This document shows positions 61,689 through 64,000 of a stretch of 64,000 bases of DNA, piece by piece; the stretch's first letter is position 1; each line of letters starts with the position of its first letter. A program made the translations under genes and the position numbers. Source of the stretch: Flammeovirgaceae bacterium UBA6059 (GTDB lineage Bacteria > Bacteroidota > Bacteroidia > Cytophagales > Cyclobacteriaceae). The notes under the pieces were generated by a model. The model was given only the letters and a program-made list of their open reading frames with translations. It made no database searches and was not told the DNA's origin. The stretch lies in contig DIYH01000007.1 in NCBI GenBank assembly GCA_002435755.1, positions 1-64,000 on the forward strand, written 5' to 3'.

Positions 61689-64000
61689 ATGAATAGGACC
61701 CTACTTTTTAGCGCGCTGGCTATCCTTGCATTTTCATGCAGTCAAAAAGAGACTTGGTTTCAGATGATGAACGCTTCCGAATCGGGAATAGACTTTGAGA
61801 ATAGCTTAACGGAAAGCGACGATTTCAATATACTTGATTACCTATATTTCTACAATGGTGGTGGAGTAAGTATTGGAGATATAAACAACGATGGACTGGC
61901 AGATATCTTCTTGTCTGGCAATCAGGTGTCAAATAAGTTGTATTTAAATGAAGGAAACCTAAAGTTCAGGGATATCACAGAATCTGCTGGGGTATCTGGC
62001 AAGAGTAACTGGCATACAGGTTCTTCTATGGCCGATGTTAACAGTGACGGGTACCTCGATATCTATGTATGTACTGTAGTTGGGCTTAAAGGCCTTAGAG
62101 GGTACAACGAGTTGTACATCAACAATGGTGATAACACTTTTACAGAAGCTGCTCAGGAGTACGGTTTGGACTTTGAGGTATTTGGCTCTTCCGCAGCATT
62201 TTTTGACTTTGACCTGGATGGGGATTTGGATTTATACCTCCTAAATCATGCGGTCCATACACAAGAATCATTCGGTCATGCTGATGTTAGAGAAAAGCGC
62301 GACGATCAAACCGGAGATCGATTGTTAAGAAATGATAACGGAAGATTTGTAGATATAAGTGAGGAGGCTGGTATCTATGGTGGAGCAAATGGCTATGGTT
62401 TGGGCGTTTCAATACTGGATTTCAATCATGACAGATATCCGGACATCTATATATCGAACGACTTCCATGAGGATGACTATTTCTATGAAAACAACGGTGA
62501 CGGCACTTTTACCGAGAGTATAAAAAAGTATTTTTCTCATACTTCACGTTTCTCAATGGGTGTAGATGCAGCGGATATTAACCATGATGGATGGTCCGAT
62601 ATACTTACTTTGGACATGCTACCAGATAAAGAAGAGGTCTTAAAGAGATCTGCAGGAGATGAAGACTATGATATACAGCGTCTCAAGGTTGAGAGATTCG
62701 GATATCACTATCAGTATTCGAGGAACATGTTGCAGGTCAACCAGGGAGATTTTTTTAACGAAGTAGCTCTTTTAAGTGGTGTTGCCGCCACTGATTGGTC
62801 CTGGAGTGTGTTGATAGAAGACTTTGACAATGATTCCCATCAAGATGTTTTTATTTCTAATGGAATACCGAGAAGGCCGAATGACCTGGACTACATAAAG
62901 TTTGTTTCAAGTGATCAGATAAAGAATAAGATAAACTCGACTAAACTGGTAGATCAGCAGGCGTTGGCAATGATGCCATCCGGTCAAGCTAGAAATTTTC
63001 TCTTCAAAGGTTCTGGAGATTACGTTTTTGAAGATCGTTCGAATCAGATAACACCATATGACCCCACATTTTCCAATGCGATGGCTACCGGGGATTTGGA
63101 TAACGATGGAGATCTGGACTTAGTAGTTAACAATATCAATTCAGCGGCAAGTGTATACGTTAATCAGACCGGAGGCCACCATTTGAGAGTTCGATTAAAT
63201 GGGGAAGCTGAAAATACATACGGAATAGGCTCAAAAGTTTTTGTTTACTGTGATGGTAAAACGCAGTACAAAGAGTTGTTCACCTCTCGCGGATTCCAAG
63301 GTTCATCTGAACCTATTTTACATTTTGGCTTAGATCAGGCTACCGAAGTAGACTCAGTACGTATTGTTTGGCCTAATGGATATTCGAAGTTAATAACGGG
63401 TGTTCCTGCAGAGCAATTACTTGTAGTAGATACCAGTGGATGGAAGCCTCTTCCATATCAAAAAAAGAAAACTGAAGGATACTTTGAGAAAGTACCTGAC
63501 AACCTCGGATTGGACTTTGTTCATGAGGAGGATAGCTACATCGATTTTCATCGCCAGAACCTGATGCCATACATGCTATCTAATAGAGGTCCGGCTACAG
63601 TTGTAGCTGACTTCAATGGTGATGATCTTGAGGATGTTTTTTTTGCAGGGGCAAAATTCAGCCCGACGGCTATTTTTGAACAACAGGGCTCAGGTTTTGT
63701 CCAGTTTCCATTACGGATGAGCATGGAAGACTCTGTAGACGAAGCAATTGATGGCGTAGCAGCAGATTTTAGTAATAATGGTGAAATTGATTTGTTAGTG
63801 GTCAATGGAGGTGGCGACTTTTTCGGTGAATCAGATGCCTTAGTAAACAAGCTGTATCAACAAGGAGAAAATGGGTTTGAGCAAGTGTCGTTTCCAAAGA
63901 CCTATGAAAACAGCTCTACCATAGCAATAAGTGATTTTGATCAGGATGGAGACGTTGATGTGTTCATTGGAAGTCAGTCGTTTACGGGAGATTTTGGAAA
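61689..64000 (+). CDS. CRTAC/ASPIC-UnbV FG-GAP repeat lipoprotein (second copy, runs off window)
   Basis: At least 770 residues, open to the window edge. It starts MNRTLLFSALAILAFSCSQK with a lipobox cysteine at C17, then repeats the plan of the gene before it: NGGGVSIGDINNDGLADIFL, DVNSDGYLDIYV, DFDLDGDLDLYL, DFNHDRYPDIYI, DINHDGWSDILTLDMLPD, DLDNDGDLDLVVNNIN, an ASPIC/UnbV domain (YGIGSKVFVYCDGKTQYKEL, EVDSVRIVWPNGYSKLITGV) and the beginning of the second repeat block (DFNGDDLEDVFF, DFDQDGDVDVFIGSQS). The 14-base gap and shared plan point to tandem duplication of one ancestral gene, now diverged. Both are probably anchored on the cell surface. Confidence 0.92.
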   Translation, partial: MNRTLLFSALAILAFSCSQKETWFQMMNASESGIDFENSLTESDDFNILDYLYFYNGGGVSIGDINNDGLADIFLSGNQVSNKLYLNEGNLKFRDITESAGVSGKSNWHTGSSMADVNSDGYLDIYVCTVVGLKGLRGYNELYINNGDNTFTEAAQEYGLDFEVFGSSAAFFDFDLDGDLDLYLLNHAVHTQESFGHADVREKRDDQTGDRLLRNDNGRFVDISEEAGIYGGANGYGLGVSILDFNHDRYPDIYISNDFHEDDYFYENNGDGTFTESIKKYFSHTSRFSMGVDAADINHDGWSDILTLDMLPDKEEVLKRSAGDEDYDIQRLKVERFGYHYQYSRNMLQVNQGDFFNEVALLSGVAATDWSWSVLIEDFDNDSHQDVFISNGIPRRPNDLDYIKFVSSDQIKNKINSTKLVDQQALAMMPSGQARNFLFKGSGDYVFEDRSNQITPYDPTFSNAMATGDLDNDGDLDLVVNNINSAASVYVNQTGGHHLRVRLNGEAENTYGIGSKVFVYCDGKTQYKELFTSRGFQGSSEPILHFGLDQATEVDSVRIVWPNGYSKLITGVPAEQLLVVDTSGWKPLPYQKKKTEGYFEKVPDNLGLDFVHEEDSYIDFHRQNLMPYMLSNRGPATVVADFNGDDLEDVFFAGAKFSPTAIFEQQGSGFVQFPLRMSMEDSVDEAIDGVAADFSNNGEIDLLVVNGGGDFFGESDALVNKLYQQGENGFEQVSFPKTYENSSTIAISDFDQDGDVDVFIGSQSFTGDFG

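Noticed and set aside
861..64000. Cas or other defence genes within the window
   Set aside because: None of the frames shows Cas1, Cas2, Cas9, restriction or other defence-system motifs apart from the VapBC toxin-antitoxin pair.

Overview
The window is a chromosomal segment of a free-living, probably marine Bacteroidota bacterium, most likely of the order Cytophagales. The phylum call rests on a SusC/SusD pair, a type IX secretion C-terminal domain, the Bacteroidetes form of GlmU, a cysteine-free L31, lipoproteins with acidic residues after the lipobox, and the phylum's promoter. That promoter, TTG-N19-TAnnTTTG, is seen exactly upstream of rpmE2 and tRNA-Val, and its -7 element TAnnTTTG stands alone upstream of several other genes.

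Layout. 1-811: right end of a CRISPR array (36-bp repeats, 12 spacers, degenerate last repeat). Its cas genes are off the left edge; the repeat looks like type II-C and carries a built-in Bacteroidetes promoter. 861-7199: minus-strand block of comM/yifB, gmhA, a small membrane protein, an MsbA-like exporter and a Wzi-like outer-membrane barrel, which reads as an envelope-polysaccharide neighbourhood. 7319-12921: housekeeping genes (rpmE2, GlmU-like, holB, hemC, a cyclophilin lipoprotein, an RmlD-like reductase). 12924-20371: a TPR/WG-repeat protein, a 1442-residue AsmA-like modular protein and a GGCT-like protein. 20427-20971: a tRNA-Pro with an unusual AGG anticodon, followed by a decayed GIY-YIG endonuclease. 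20972-26903: CPBP protease, AraC regulator, VapBC and a BNR-repeat protein. 27202-31917: the threonine operon thrA-thrB-thrC. 31918-36158: a YdeP-like molybdoenzyme and a HAD/kinase pair. 36381-39737: an overlapping four-gene operon (M19 dipeptidase, a membrane-anchored protein, a 31-residue membrane peptide, a sodium:solute symporter). 39813-51935: rluE, eukaryote-type glycogen synthase, S41 protease, a ric-ruvX-def-nitrilase operon, a T9SS-secreted FG-GAP protein, murF. 52033-64000: tRNA-Val, then a LacI-type regulator divergent from susC-susD and two tandem CRTAC/ASPIC-UnbV lipoproteins, the second running off the window. This last region looks like a nutrient-uptake locus controlled by the LacI protein.

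Beyond genes, the clearest unexplained signal is a 9-base word, TTCCGGTAG (usually followed by G and preceded by A or T). It occurs at least 12 times in the first 49 kb, on both strands, in three reading frames and once between genes, against about half a copy expected by chance. It behaves like a dispersed genome signal (uptake sequence, Chi-like or other protein-binding site) and is absent from the SusCD end of the window. Other items to follow up are the 31-residue symporter-linked peptide, the promoter-bearing CRISPR repeat, the sevenfold modular AsmA-like protein, the tRNA-Pro(AGG) and the GIY-YIG remnant whose start codon lies inside a tRNA terminator hairpin.
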